Below, in pieces: positions 1 through 12,082 of a stretch of DNA of 64,000 nt. Position numbers and translations under genes: made by a program. The DNA comes from Tolypeutes matacus (taxonomy: Eukaryota > Chordata > Mammalia > Cingulata > Chlamyphoridae), in NCBI GenBank assembly GCA_026826555.1, contig JAKSZT010005175.1, forward strand, positions 2,858,183 through 2,922,182, read 5' to 3'. Position 1 is the first letter of the stretch. Every line of letters begins with the position of its first letter. The notes below the pieces were generated by a model, which saw only the letters and a list, made by a program, of their open reading frames with translations, did no database searches and was not told where the DNA came from.

Positions 1-3000
1 AATCCCTTGGTGCAAAGGAGACTCATCCCTGGGATTCATGACTCACACCAGGTGAATTAGTGCATTTATATTCTGAGTTTGTCTTTGAGAGAGGCCATAT
101 ATGAGCAACACGGAGACTTTCAGGAGGAAACTTGGGTAATATATAATACTAGGCTAAGTTTCAATTTCACAAGAACAAGTTTCATAAGTACAACCATCAA
201 TATCAATGGCCTGGCATTTTGGTTTGTCCTTTCTCATTAGACATTGTCCATGTACTTGGGGGTTTCTTGCCACTCTATTAGACGATATGGCAGGATGTCT
301 TATGATGGTAATATAATATTCTTTTAGTTATTGTGTGGGTCTCCACCCACTGAAAGAATACCCAATGAACAATTTAACATATTCACAGTCCATAGAGGTA
401 TGTCCCAGGTGCACTACATATCCCTATGACTAACACACTGTACCAGTGATCCTCCCCTGCCAGTTATGGCCCCTCTGCAATCCAAAATCTCCTCAAAAAC
501 AAAGCCAAAATATCAATCAATAAATATAATAACAAAATAAAATATTAATAGTTAAAACATGTTAAATACAAAAATTAAAAATAAAAATAATTCATTGTGT
601 CTTTCATTAACATAAGATCTGTTATCTTTTATGTACAATGACATATTTTTTTCTGTATGTTTGCTCAGTGTCTTATTTTTCTCACCTTATTTTCAAAGAA
701 GCTTCAGGTTACCCAAAAGTCATGTAGACAATACAGAGGATTACCATATACCCAATCACCTCTCACTCTCCTACTCTCCTCTGTTAATAACATATTATAT
801 GAGTATGGTACATTTGTTAAAATTGATATACAAATATTGAAACATTGTTACTAACCATGGCCAATGGTTTACATTATGGTTTACATTTTGCACCATACAA
901 TTTTTTAGGTTTTTTGTGTGTGATTTTACTTTGTTTTATTTTTTGTGTCTCTGACCCTCACTCTTCTGGGAGTAAGTAAGCAGTGCTCTGGTTTGCTGTG
1001 CCCCAAAGCAGATACCCATGGCAGCCACTTGCTTTTTCTTTGTTGTTTTAGTGAGAACTAATCATTATTTGCTTAACACATTGGCCATGTTCCCACCAAG
1101 TTTATAGGTTTTGGCAAAAATGTATAATGGCCTATATGTATCATTTGAAGTTCATGCAGAATAAATCCAATGCACTAAAGTGCCAAATGCACCATCTATT
1201 CTATTTTCCCCTTACCAAACTCTCAAAACTATGGTAGCCACCATTTCAGTTTTGAAGTATAAGGTCCATAGTTACATGCAATAATATTGAGAACTTTAAG
1301 TATTGGTCTGTTTTCTTTTATTAGGCACTGCTTATATTCTCATGAGAATCGTGCCCCTCTAATTGAAAACATAGCTGGACTTTCCAGGATGGGAGTCTAA
1401 TATTGTGTTTATTATGTGGGTCTTCACCTACTAAGATAACTCTCTGTGATAAGATGAAAACTTTCATATTCCATAGAAGCATGTCTCAGGTCCACCCTAT
1501 CCTGCATATACTCCCACTTTGGATGCCCTGCACCAGTAATCCTTCCCTTCCATATTTGCCTAAAGAACATTTCCTACAATTTTAGATTTAATCAGAGACA
1601 TATAAATCCCTAGATTTCACCTATTCCTTCCTGCAGCCCTCCACCAAGGTCCTGGATGGTCTAACTCAAACTTCCTATCCTACTCCCCTATACATTCCAA
1701 AAACTTTGGACTCAATTACATCACTGCACCATCACACCCATCCACTGCTCAACCACCCCTTTCTACCTTATCATATGTTTTGCCCATATTGAGCATTGGC
1801 TCAACACACTCTACTCCCTTTCTGTCTCCTGATCACCTATTTTCCAGACTCTAGGTCTATAATTTGCTCAATTTCCTTGAGTTATATCAGTGAGGTTATG
1901 TAATATTTGTACTTCAGTGACTGGCTTACTTCACTCAACATAAGGTATTCAAGATCCATTCATGTTGTCCTGTGTGTTAATACTGCATTCTTTCTTACAG
2001 CTGAGTAATATTCCATTGTATGTATATATCACAATTTGCTTGACTATTCTTCTGTTGATGGGCATTTGGATTGCTTCCAACTCCTGGCAATAGTAAATAA
2101 TGCTGCTATGAACATTGATGTGCACATATCTGTTTGTTTCTCTGCTTTTAATTCTTCTGGGTATATACCCTGAAATGGGATTGTTGGACCATATTTCAGT
2201 TCTATAGTTAGCTTCTTTATGAACCACCAAACTGTCTTCCACAATGGCTGCATCATTCTACATTCTCATTAGCAGTGGGTGAATGTTCCCTTTCCTCCAT
2301 ATCCTCTCCAACACTTGTAGTTCTCTGTTTTTGATAGCTGCCAGTCTAATATGCATAAGATGATATCTCACTGTGATTTTGATTTGCATTTCGTTGTTAG
2401 CTAGTGATGTTCAGCATCTGAAAATATGTTCTTTTTAGGCATTTGTATTTCTTCTTTGGAGAAGTGTCTACTCAAATCTTTTGCCTATTTTTTAATTGGG
2501 TTGTTTGTCTTTTTATTTTTGAGATACAGGTTTTTTAAATATATATGCTGGATATTAGGTCCTTTTCAGATAAATCATTATAAAATATTTTCTCCCATTA
2601 AGTAGATTGCCTTTTCCCCTTCTTGTCAAACTCCTTTGAGGCACAAAAGTTCTTAAATTTGAGGAGTTCCCATTTATCTATTTATTCTTTCATTGTTCAT
2701 AGTTAGGATGTAAAATTTATGAAACCATTTCCTATATAAGACCTCATAGATGCTCCCCTATATTCTTTCCAGGAGCTTTCTGGTCTTGGCTCCTATATTT
2801 AGTATTGGATCCATCTTGAGTTAAATTTGTATAGGTGGTTAGGTGGTGGTCCTCTTTCATCTATTTGGATATGGATATCCAATTCTCCAAGCACCATTTG
2901 TTGAAGAGGCCATTCTGACCCAGTTGAGTGGGCTTGGTGGCCTTGTTGATTATCAGTTGACCTTATATGCAAGGATCTATATAATAATTCTCCAATGGAC

Positions 3001-3030
3001 TCCATTGGTCTGTTCTTCTATGTGAAAATA
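1..3030 (-). mobile_element. L1 retrotransposon, 3'UTR plus end of ORF2, cut by window edge
   Basis: Read on the minus strand, this is the C-terminal part of L1 ORF2 (about 3025 down to 1949) followed by a long 3'UTR that runs out of the window at position 1. The 3'UTR has the same blocks in the same order as L1-A (25.0-27.9 kb) and L1-B (44.4-47.1 kb). For example, the segment around 10-140 (ccctgggattcatg, then gagagaggcc, then gagcaaca) matches 41815-41930 and 45660-45780. The element is old: ORF2 is broken by stops, and similarity stops near 3030 without a clear 5' end. Confidence 0.85.
1949..3025 (-). pseudogene. L1 ORF2 C-terminal fragment (broken)
   Basis: L1 ORF2 encodes the endonuclease/reverse transcriptase that drives target-primed reverse transcription. 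Only the C-terminal third is left here. The minus-strand translation at 1949-2242 ends in a stretch containing YTYNGILLSCKKE, the degenerate equivalent of the terminal block seen in L1-A (YTHTMEYYSVVRR at about 27.99 kb). Further up, 2799-3025 matches the segment of L1-A and L1-B at 29.07 kb and 48.05 kb. There are several in-frame stops and frameshifts, and the endonuclease and catalytic RT motifs are absent. It cannot make an active protein. Confidence 0.8.
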
Positions 3031-3294
3031 TCTTGCAGGTTTTTTACTAAACTTACCAATTTTTAAAATACATATTAACAAAAGATACAGTTCATCCAAA
3101 AGGTACTGTCAAGGGTATTTTGTATAGTCATGTAGTTTTGCATTCATCACTTCAATCATTATTAGAGCACTTCCATTATTTCAATAATAATAATAAACGA
3201 AAAAACAAACAAATAAAAAAATTCATCTCCACTTAATCTCTTTATGCTTCCCCTTCTGTACATAGCTGCTTTTACTGATGATTCTTGCAAAATT

Positions 3295-3405
3295 GTTCAT
3301 TTATTAAGCCATTTTATTGAGATATATTTCCATACCATATGATCTAACCAATGTGAATAATCAATGGCTTTTAGTATAATCACAATGTTGTACATTCAAC
3401 ATCTC
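3295..3405 (-). mobile_element. Probable old L1 3'UTR scrap
   Basis: The string cattttattgagatatattt followed by a 'catacc..aatcaatgg..agtataatcac' pattern resembles L1 3'UTR sequence and recurs in diverged form in other minus-strand L1 3'UTRs of this window (for example 9290-9560). It is short and diverged. The surrounding 3030-3295 shows nothing else I recognise. Confidence 0.35.
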
Positions 3406-3439
3406 AGAAATTTGAGAAGAGTAAGAAGAAATTAAGCTG

Positions 3440-3790
3440 TGAAACACATGAAAACGTTATGTTGTCTGAAGTAAGCCAGACACAAAAGACAAATACTGTG
3501 TGATTAAACTCAATTAATTATGTGAAATATACATATATTATGTGAAATATGAATATGGGTAAAATTGCATATATAAGACTGTTTTTCTTTAATGCTGAGT
3601 AAATGTAGGTTAATACTACAAAATGAAATAGAAAAAAACATTATGCTTGTGAAGGAGAGCAGATACAGTGTAATACATATTGTAATATTCCTTTTATATA
3701 ACATGTGAATATAAATCTATTGATAAAGATGAAATTAGATTAGAGGTTATATAAGGCTTGGGAAGGAATGCTAAGGGGTATGGAGTCTTT
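3440..3790 (+). mobile_element. Old L1 3' end fragment
   Basis: The plus strand has 'gttgtctgaagtaagccaga' followed by 'cacaaaagacaaatactg', the layout found just after the ORF2 stop in many mammalian L1s. It ends with 'gggaaggaatgctaaggggt' before a run of T. It lies in the opposite orientation to its neighbours, so it is an independent older insertion. The assignment rests on recalled family layout. Confidence 0.5.
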
Positions 3791-3799
3791 TTTTTTTTT

Positions 3800-4190
3800 T
3801 TGATTAATTAAATTGTACCATGCAGTTTTGATCATTGTGGATTTGTAGTATGATTAAAAGTCAGGTAGTATGATTTCTCCAATTTTGTTTTTCTTTTTCA
3901 ATATTTTTTTTTGGTTATTCAGGGCCTCTTGCCCTTCCAAATAAATTTGCTTTACCAATTCAGTAAAAATATGTTATATTTTTATTGAAATTGCATTAAA
4001 TCTGTAAATCAATTTGAGTGGGACAGACATCTTAAAGATGTTTAGTCTTCCAATCCATGAGTATGGAAAATTATTCCATTTATTTAGGTCTTCCTTGGTT
4101 TCCTTTAACAATGTTGTTTAGTTCCTGTGTATAAGTCTTTTATATCTTTAGTTGAGTTTATTCCTAGGTTTATGATTACTTTGTTATAAA
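3800..4190 (-). pseudogene. L1 ORF2 fragment (RT C-terminal side)
   Basis: On the plus strand this matches, in order, the L1-B segment 48245-48610: 'gcagttttgatcattgtgg', then the 'ggcctcttgcccttccaaat' region, then 'gacatcttaaagatgttt', then 'agtcttccaatccatgag'. In minus-strand translation it is the ORF2 segment downstream of the RT catalytic core. It is a small, heavily mutated piece with no usable reading frame. It may belong to the same original element as 1-3030, with 3030-3800 inserted between, but I could not show that. Confidence 0.75.
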
Positions 4191-4572
4191 TATTATGAAT
4201 TACAGGCTTTACAATTTTACTACAACTGGCCCATTTCACCATAGTTTATATACATCATGTGACCATCTCATATAAGATTACATTAAAAAAAATGTATCTC
4301 TGTGACATTTTTATAACATTCACACACCATGCCACAGTTGCCTCCTGTGGTGCTTCACTGTTGGTAATAAGGACATTTCATTGTGTTTAAAAGACATTAG
4401 ACATCAATACAGTTGAACAGCTGTGATTTCTTAAATGCCATCAAGGGCCATGACTGGGACAGTGAGTTCTTTTAAAGTGTGTGTCCTAGAAACAAACACC
4501 ATCATTGGTTAAAACATCATCTAAAGAAGTCAGTTTCTTTGCTGAAAACTATTTTCACAAAACTGAAAATAT

Positions 4573-5240
4573 TGTATTAGTCCACTAAGGTGCTGCTAAC
4601 ACAAAGTACCAGATATCTTTTGGCTTTTATAAAGAGTATTTATTTGACATAAAGGCTTACAGTTACAAGGCCATAAGAAGTCCAAATCACCAATGTCAGT
4701 TACACTGTGTTAAACCATGATGGTTGCTGATCTCTGGCTGATCTCTACCTTCCTCTCTGGGCTTCCTCTTCCTCTTGAGGCTCTGCTTCTTCCAAATTTC
4801 AGCTGCAGGCTGGCATAGGGCTTGTCTCTCAGGCCTTCCTATATCAGTCTCAGCTCTCTTCCCAAGGTCATTTGTAAACTATCAGGCAAAATGGTTCATC
4901 TCTCCCCAGGGCTATCACTGTTTGTGCTTTCTCCTTCCTGTCACATGGCAGAATAAAAGAGGAAGGCATTCTTTCTTCCATGTGTATTCTTGAGTGTCCA
5001 TTTAGATAAGATGCAGCAAGAGGGCAGGTCCTGAACGTGAGTCATGCCATACTGACCTAATTGAATCAAAAAGTTCTAATCTTAACAGATAATATAATCA
5101 AAGGCACATTGACTGAATTTAAGTCAATCAAAGGGTATCACACCCAGAGGAATAGATTAGTTTATAAACATAATCTTTCTCTTTTTGAGATTAATAAAAT
5201 TATCTCAAAATGCTACAGCTACTCAAAATGCTACAGCTAC
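4573..5240 (-). repeat. Solo LTR, MaLR-type, related to the LTRs at 32.8 and 34.9 kb
   Basis: The plus strand starts 'tgtattagtcc', then 'gtgctgctaacacaaagta', then 'tataaagagtatttatttg', then 'cttacag..ccata'. The reverse complement of the LTRs at 32821-33365 and 34925-35468 has the same order of blocks: TGTATTAGTCAGCC, then TTTTTAAAGAGTATTTATTTG, then a CAGGCCATAAAGC block. The minus-strand element ends in the TA..TACA style expected of these LTRs. The upstream part contains 'ggcagaataaaagaggaag'. No internal region is attached, so this is a solo LTR. The end near 5240 is set by an 18-bp direct repeat and is approximate. Confidence 0.7.
5205..5240. repeat. 18-bp unit repeated twice in tandem
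   Basis: The unit tcaaaatgctacagctac occurs at 5205-5222 and again, identically, at 5223-5240. It lies at the start of the minus-strand LTR and probably arose by local slippage. Confidence 0.9.
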
Positions 5241-6573
5241 AATTATTTTTATATAAATACTTTGTCTTCTCATTTTCATGTTTACATCTGTGTTCACTGA
5301 AACCTTTTCAATTTACTCTCTCTTTAATATGTGTTCCATCTCACCCATTTAAGATCATCACCTAAAATGACATTAAGATGGTGATGAAAAATTTACCAGT
5401 GAAACTATTTACTCATCAGGAATGTTCAGCCACTCAACAGTGATCTAGTGCCACAATAGGCAGAACTGTACTTGATGAGAACCCTCAGGAAGCTGCCTTG
5501 CTATGTCATTTCAGGGAAAGCAGAGAATCTTTCCAAACTGTGCACGTAATTAACAATGATACCAACTCTATGTGTTGAAGAGGAGTAGTAAATGATGTTC
5601 TCTTCCATGTCATCTGTTTGCTGGAAAGTAATTTGTGTCAGTAGATTAGAAAATATAAATCTGGGATCCCCAAATGTTCATGAGGATGGCGAGGGAAATG
5701 CTAATGTATGATGGGGTGTGTATGTATAAGTAGATACTGCTTATTTGACAAAATGCTTGGTATTATATCAATCAGAAACAAAAAACAGGTCAAAATGCAG
5801 TAACCAGAAATATTTTCATGGAGTTCAGAGCAATACAGATTATTTAACATTTATGACACATGTCACTTTTGTTTTGACTGTGGCTTTTCTACATTCCATA
5901 CACCTTCTATACCCAGTCTATTGGAGCTCCCTGTTTATAGGATGGTATTGTTTTCATGCTAAAATGAATATATACCCTAAACAAGTACACATATATTAAT
6001 GGTCTTAAATATACATTTCTAAGTTTTACTCACATTTTATTGTCCAAAGAATGTCAGCTGGTCATTTGCTGTTGATGAATTGGGACACTAAAACTCTTAT
6101 TAGAAGGATACTGTAGAGAGAGTAACTTCAGAACAAGCAGGTGATGTTCTGAATAATTTTATTAACAAGATTTTAAGTATTAAATTTGGGAATTCATGCT
6201 ATGATCTTACAATTCTAGTCAGGAGTGATATTACCTGTAAGGTGGAAGAAAAGATTAAGAAAAGAGAGAGGAACAGAGTAACTTCTAGGATTCCAGGGTA
6301 TTTACTTTAAGTTAAAATGTCTAATTATGGGTTAGACACTAAATGTTATTTGGAATATGGTAGATTCTTCTGTTGCAATTAATACCTTAATTTTGTAATT
6401 AATACTATACCTTTGGTGTATTAAGCTTTGTTCAACCAAATAAACAAATATCCATTGGTCTTATTTCCTTGACATTATTGTCCTTTGAGTTATATTTGGC
6501 CATGATTTCTCAAATAAATTGATTTTAACTACATAAATGTTTGTTATCACAAAAGTATAACCCTCCTCTTGTT
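5241..6573. other. No recognisable feature
   Basis: This is AT-rich sequence with short open frames of fewer than 90 codons and no family resemblance, splice-site context or codon bias that I can defend. No repeat family was recognised. Confidence 0.5.
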
Positions 6574-6591
6574 AAAAAGTCATAGAAAAGA

Positions 6592-6955
6592 GGGAAGCAG
6601 ATATGGCTTAAGCAGTTTGGTGCCTTCCTACTACATGAGCAGTCCTGGGTTCAGTCCCCATTGCCTCCTAATGAAGATGACTAAGACAGTGAGCTGATAG
6701 TCTGAGTTAACACAAGATGACACAAGATGACAGAAGGAGGAAACACAATGAGAGACACAATAAACAAGGAACAGATGTGACTTAAGCAATTGGACATCTC
6801 CCTTCCACATGGGAGGTCCTTTGTTCAGTTCATGGTGCCTCTAATAAAAGAAGACAAGCAGATACAGAGAGCACACAGTGAACAGCACAGAAAGCATGCA
6901 GCAAGCACAAACAATGAGGGTGGGAGAAACAAATAAGTAAAATGATTTTTTTTAA
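6592..6955 (+). mobile_element. Dimeric tRNA-derived SINE
   Basis: There are two head-to-tail tRNA-like units. Unit 1 starts 'gggaagcagatatggctta' at 6592; unit 2 starts near 6768 with 'ggaacagatgtgacttaag'. Each has an A-box-like TGGCTTAAGCAG or TGACTTAAGCAA block and a degenerate B box (gggttcagtccc; tgttcagttc), so each was originally a pol III promoter. The tail is A-rich (aaataagtaaaatg...). The left flank (6574-6591, aaaaagtcatagaaaa) and right flank (6956-6972, aaaaagtcatacaaaa) form a TSD with one mismatch, showing L1-style insertion. The element is diverged and therefore old. Confidence 0.85.
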
Positions 6956-6972
6956 AAAAAGTCATACAAAAC

Positions 6973-9239
6973 TGTCATCACCTTAATGCACATCTTCAGT
7001 AAATACAATTTTTAAGTCAAATATGTAATTTGGTATTTACTCCTATAAAAACTTCATTCTGTCCAATAAAGTAATATTATTTATAGCATTCTGCTTGGTC
7101 TTCTTTCTCTACAGTATTATCCACCCTTTTGGAAGAAAAAATAACTCTTTTTAAAAATCTACATCTTAAATTCAACAATTTATTTCTGCTTCCCTAGAAG
7201 ATTTTTAGTCATGAAGAAAATAAAATTATAACAATATTACTCATTTTCACAAATACAGTTTATATTAAAATTATATGAATTTACATAATTTGATTGCAGA
7301 AATAAACAGAGACCAGTGAAACAGAGATATGGTCACAGCTACTGAGATACTCATAGAGACATAAATAGTGTGTGATAGTAGAGTACTAATAATGTATACT
7401 TCTCAGTAAATAGTGTTTTTATAAAATGATATTTTCACACATCTCTCAACATACAAAAGTGATGTAGATAAAAGGAGTCAACATGAAAGTCAACATTATA
7501 ATAGCTTTAGATGTTAAGAAAGGAGCATGGTCTCATCACATAAGGGTAGAAAACATTTCTTACACAAGATACAAAGCATATTATTGCATTATTTGACTTA
7601 GACTATGTTATACTTGAGTGAATCCCCAATAAATCAGTGAGGATGTACTTATCACTTAGGATTCATGTCAATTATGTATTCACTACATATTTTCACTCTG
7701 TACCCAAATAGACAGAGCAACAACCAAAATGTCAAATAGAAAACAGACTGTAGCAAACTTAATCCATCTCTTAATGCTCACTCTTTCCTTCCTTTGTCAT
7801 TTCTCTTATCTCTTCCTATTATACGCTTTATGTCAATGCAGTACTAGGCCATTAATCTCTTATAGAGAGGAAGATTAAATATTAAGATTAATGAAAATTA
7901 TCTAAGGATACTTTATTAAAAATAAAGATGTATATAGGCAACACACAAGAGGCATGAATTTTTAGCAACAAACAGATGTTTGTTGCTGTTCATCACTGAA
8001 ATTAGTGATCACAAATTGGTGCAACATTTAAAGTCAGAAAAGTGGTTACCTATAACAAAAAGGAAAATAAGGTTATGGCTAAATATTCTATTTTCTCCCT
8101 TAAAATTGGCTCACCCCATCTATTTAACATTCCCCAGATTATAGATTTATATTCTGTATGATGTAGAATAAATGTGCATCATTGCTATGTTTCTGGAGCA
8201 AGGTCTTGCTTCTCAACTGTTGAGTATTTGAAAAGATGCCTGTGAGCTTTTGGCCCTACTGAGGACTTAATACCCATTCATAGTACAAATAGTGACTAAA
8301 GGACTATAGAACACCAGTGTATTTTGGTTTATACCTCTGACAAATTTATACCCTAGGTTCTAGAAGGGTATGTGGGGTCATATTTCTAACCTGGAATATG
8401 AAGATCAACTAAAGCTGAAGCCATGACTGCAATATGTTACTGTAGGGAAGAAATGGAAAATTAGCACTTCAGGATAGGTATAAAGGCCTGGAGATATCAT
8501 CACTAAGACCAAAGTAGATCTGAGGATCAAATGACTGATATACTACTACACTCCTGTTTTCTTATCTATTCACCATTTTATTTTTTGATGCATAAAGCAA
8601 GCATCTTCATTTAATAACTTGCCTTAAAATCTTCAGTTGGCTTTTAGTACAAGGTAAATATATTTATCACTTATCCTGAAAATGAAATAGTAAAAAAATC
8701 TATACATACAATAAAAACTTATGAACCTCAATGATGAAGACAATGGTAAGGTACTCATGGATATATCTTAATAACTTTGGGAGAGAACATATAAATATTG
8801 GTGTTTATAGAGTGACAATAGTATTATCTGGAAGTAGAAAGAGGGGTTGATGTTGGTCACCTTAAAAATAAGAAATATAGAGCCTGTGGAAGAGTGAAAG
8901 ATTACATAATTCTGAAAACTGGTACATTGTTTTAGAATTTGATTAAAACAATAAGTATCTTAACCTCATCCTGTTAACACAAAGAACAGTCAGCAGGCAG
9001 CCATGTGCAGGTTAAAAATATCTGAAGGGTCTTCTTTATTGAACTAGAAATGAGTAAACTGTCAGGGGGAAATGGTAGGCAGTTTTTGTTAATTGAGCCT
9101 GGAGAGGGATGAGTGTGGCAATTTGGGACCCACTACAAATTCTTGTCAGTTATGCACTCACATACCACTATAGAAAATGTCATCAGCCAGGTAGCTCCCA
9201 GGTATAAAGATAAAAAGAGTTTCAATTGTCTCATTTGCA
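6973..9239. other. No recognisable feature
   Basis: This is 2.3 kb of AT-rich DNA. No frame of notable length, no clear transposon ends and no internal repeats were seen. It may be single-copy intergenic DNA or very old repeat material. Confidence 0.5.
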
Positions 9240-9680
9240 ATTTAGTTTTTATTTCTATGCTTTTATTTTTTTTATTTTTTCTTTACTAGAGATATTGTTG
9301 GTTGATAGAGAGTTATGCATAAAATACAGGATTCCTATATACCACTTTATTATTAATACCTTGCATTTGTGTGAACATTTGGTATAATTCATGATAGCAC
9401 ATTTTTATAATTGTAATATTAACTATACTCCATGGTTTCACTTTTTGTGTAGTGTAGTTCAATGGATTTTCTTTAATATATAATCTGTTACCTTACATAC
9501 ATAATGTAACATGTCCCTTTTTAATCACATTCAGATATATATTTTAGGGCTCTTAAATACATTCACAATGTTGTAATACTTTCACCACCATCCATTACCA
9601 ACAATTTCCATCTTTCCAAATAAGAACCTTGTATATTTTAAGCCTTAATTTCCTGTTTCCTATACACATGCAATCTCCTA

Positions 9681-9696
9681 AGAATATAGAGTTTAG
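9681..9696. repeat. Target-site duplication, left copy of the 9.7-kb SINE
   Basis: agaatatagagtttag is identical to the right copy at 9894-9909. Confidence 0.95.
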
Positions 9697-9862
9697 GGAA
9701 GCGGCTGTGGCTCAATCAGTGGGGCTCCCGTTTACCATATGGGAGGCCCCGGGTTCGGTTCCCGGGGCCTCCTGGTGAAGGCAAGCCCGCCCGCACGGCG
9801 TGGTTGGCTGACCCAGCGAGCACAAGCAGCAAGGGGGCGATAAATGAATAAATAAATAAAAA

Positions 9863-9893
<31 letters not shown>
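9697..9893 (+). mobile_element. Young tRNA-derived SINE with intact promoter boxes and perfect TSD
   Basis: The body starts 'gggaagcggctgtggctc'. The A box is tggctcaatcagtgggg and the B box ggttcggttcc (9752-9763), as in a tRNA-derived pol III promoter. The tail is (aaat)n, then 'aatctttaaa', then about 26 A. The flanks at 9681-9696 and 9894-9909 are the identical 16-mer agaatatagagtttag. The sequence is GC-rich and keeps CpGs, unlike the DNA around it, so it is the most recent insertion in this part of the window. It sits inside an old L1 3'UTR. Confidence 0.95.
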
Positions 9894-9897
<4 letters not shown>

Positions 9898-10439
9898 TAT
9901 AGAGTTTAGATTCTGGCTCTATGATTTGTCTATTCTAATTATTTCCAAAAAGTTAGATCTAGAAGATGCAATATTGTTCCTTTTATGTCTGGCTTATGTC
10001 ATTCAACATGATGTTTTCAAGCTCATTCACAATTTTAAAGATATACACAAATCTCCTCATTATTAGGAGAAATTCTGAATTTGAAAAGGAACAAAGAGAA
10101 ACAATTTTAATTGATACAAATATATTGAGACAATTAAGGGCACAGTGGGACTTTTTAAAACATCTAGTAAATATATACTCAAAGTGGTTAAAGATGTTTT
10201 ACTATGAGAAAAATAAAACAGGTTAAATTGGCTGAAATACTAATATAAAAATAAATATATACATCAATGCACATGCATTTATATATATACACTTAAATTG
10301 AAACATTTAAAAGAACATTTAGGATATATGAGGAGATTGTAAGACAATTTATTTTAGTATAGAAATGAAATTCAAAAATCATGAATATATTGAAAAAAAA
10401 ATCTTCCTACTCTAGTTTAGAAATGAAATTTATGATTTT

Positions 10440-12082
10440 TTTAATCTTAGAAAAATGTTTTTTTTCTTTTTTATAATTATTTTTTTAAAAGATACTTAGA
10501 TTATACAAATGCCACATAAAAAATATAGGGGATTCCCCTATGCCTCACTCCCCACACCTCCCACATTTTCTGGCATTAACAACATCCTTCATTAGTGAGG
10601 TACATTCACTGCAATTGATGAACACATTTTGCAGCATTGCCACTGAGCATGGATTAAAGTTTACATTGTAATTTTCACTGTCTCCCACCCAATTTTGTAG
10701 GTTCTGGCAAGATTTGTAATGGCCTGTATCTGTCATTGCAATGCCATTCAGGACAATACCCAAGTCCCCAAAATGCTGCTGTATTACACCTGTTTTTCCC
10801 TCTCCCTGCCTTCAGAACCTCCAGTGGCCACTGTCTCCACATCATTGATATAATTTCTTCCATTCCTAGAATCACAATAAGTCTATAGTAGAATACCAGT
10901 AAGTCTACTTTAGTCCATAGTTCATTCCCCAATCCTGAGGATGATGGGATGATGATTTCCACTGCAACTTTAATTGAGAGGGGACTGTGATTCTATAAGG
11001 CCAGTGGATAGGACTCTCTTGCTTGCAGTTGTAGACTCTCTCGGTTCCTTGTTATGGTAGTTGTCCATCATCACCTCCATGTTAGTTGTCCTAGGTGAGA
11101 TCAATGAACTGGAGAATAGGTGTTGCAACTCTGATGAGATTCAGGGCCCAGCTGGCACATGGACAACTTAAAGATATAAGTCTCTTGGATGTACACCTAC
11201 CAACTTTAGTACTATTTATAGGTTTAAGCAGAAAGAAGAGCCATGTATAGGGACAGCACAACTGAGTCCAACCCTATCACTCTGGGGAGCATAAATTCCA
11301 AAGTAGGGCCCACTGACAAGACACCAAATTCCTGAGCTATCTGCCTTGACTATAGTGTCTTGATGTCTCCAGAGCCCTCAGGAGTCCTCCTATTTGGGGT
11401 AGTATCTACTTTGATATTCAAAGAAATCCTGCTGAGACATTCATAAGTGTTATCTCTGGAATGACTTCCTGACTCACTTTCAGGGCTCTTAGCCAAATAA
11501 AATCATTTTTCTTTACATTTTCCCCCTTTTAGTCAAGGTCTTTTTCAAATTGCATTGCCAGTTGGTGCTTGGTAGTAATCCTTCAGTGCCAGGAAGGTTG
11601 CTCCTTGAAAGTCATGTCTCATGCTGGGGGGAAGGTAATGCATTTATATGCTGAGTTTGGCTTAGAGGGAGGCCACATTTGAGCAACAAGGAGGCTCCAT
11701 GGAGGCAACTCTTAGGCACCCTATAATTCTAGGTTTACTCTTGCCATTTCAAGAGTAAAGGTTCATATGCACAGTCATCAATATCAAGGGCTCTTCACTG
11801 GACCATCCTCCTTAACTAGTGATTATCACTGTACTCAGGGGATTCTTGCTGATCCATTATAGAATGTGGTAGAGTTCCCCAGATGGGAATTTGATATTCC
11901 TTTGGTTATTGTGTGAAATTCCACCTACCGTGACAATACCCTATGGACATTTAAATACATTTATTTAACTTATATGTGTGACCAAATGAGCTTCCTCTCA
12001 CGTATCCCCCATCACTGACATGTCACACCAAGTATTCTCTCCTGCCACAGTTGTAACCCTTCTGTGATCTAAAACTTCTTAA
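10440..12082 (-). mobile_element. L1 3'UTR, 5'-truncated insertion
   Basis: A T-rich tract at about 10440-10490 (the poly(A) tail read on the other strand) is followed by 'gatacttagattatacaaat', the 3'-end block also seen at 25083, 40735, 44578, 54565 and 58945. The order of blocks then follows L1-A from 25.1 to 26.67 kb, including 'gtagtaatccttcagtgcca' at 11572 and 'catgctggggggaaggtaat' at 11618. It stops near 12082 inside the 3'UTR, so no coding part is present. Short open frames here (for example 10675-10962) are non-coding. Confidence 0.9.

Larger units (their letters stand above)
9240..10060 (-). mobile_element. Old L1 3'UTR fragment, interrupted by a SINE
   Basis: The plus strand shows the recurring L1 3'UTR order: 'gagagttatgcataaaatac', then 'tatataccactttattatta', then 'ccatggtttcac', then 'caccaccatccattacca'. 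After the SINE it continues with 'tgtctggcttatgtcattca' and 'acatgatgttttcaagctca', which is the junction between 3'UTR and ORF2 end in minus-strand L1s (compare 47140-47180). The SINE at 9697-9893 splits it cleanly. It is old and 5'-truncated near 10060. Confidence 0.75.
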
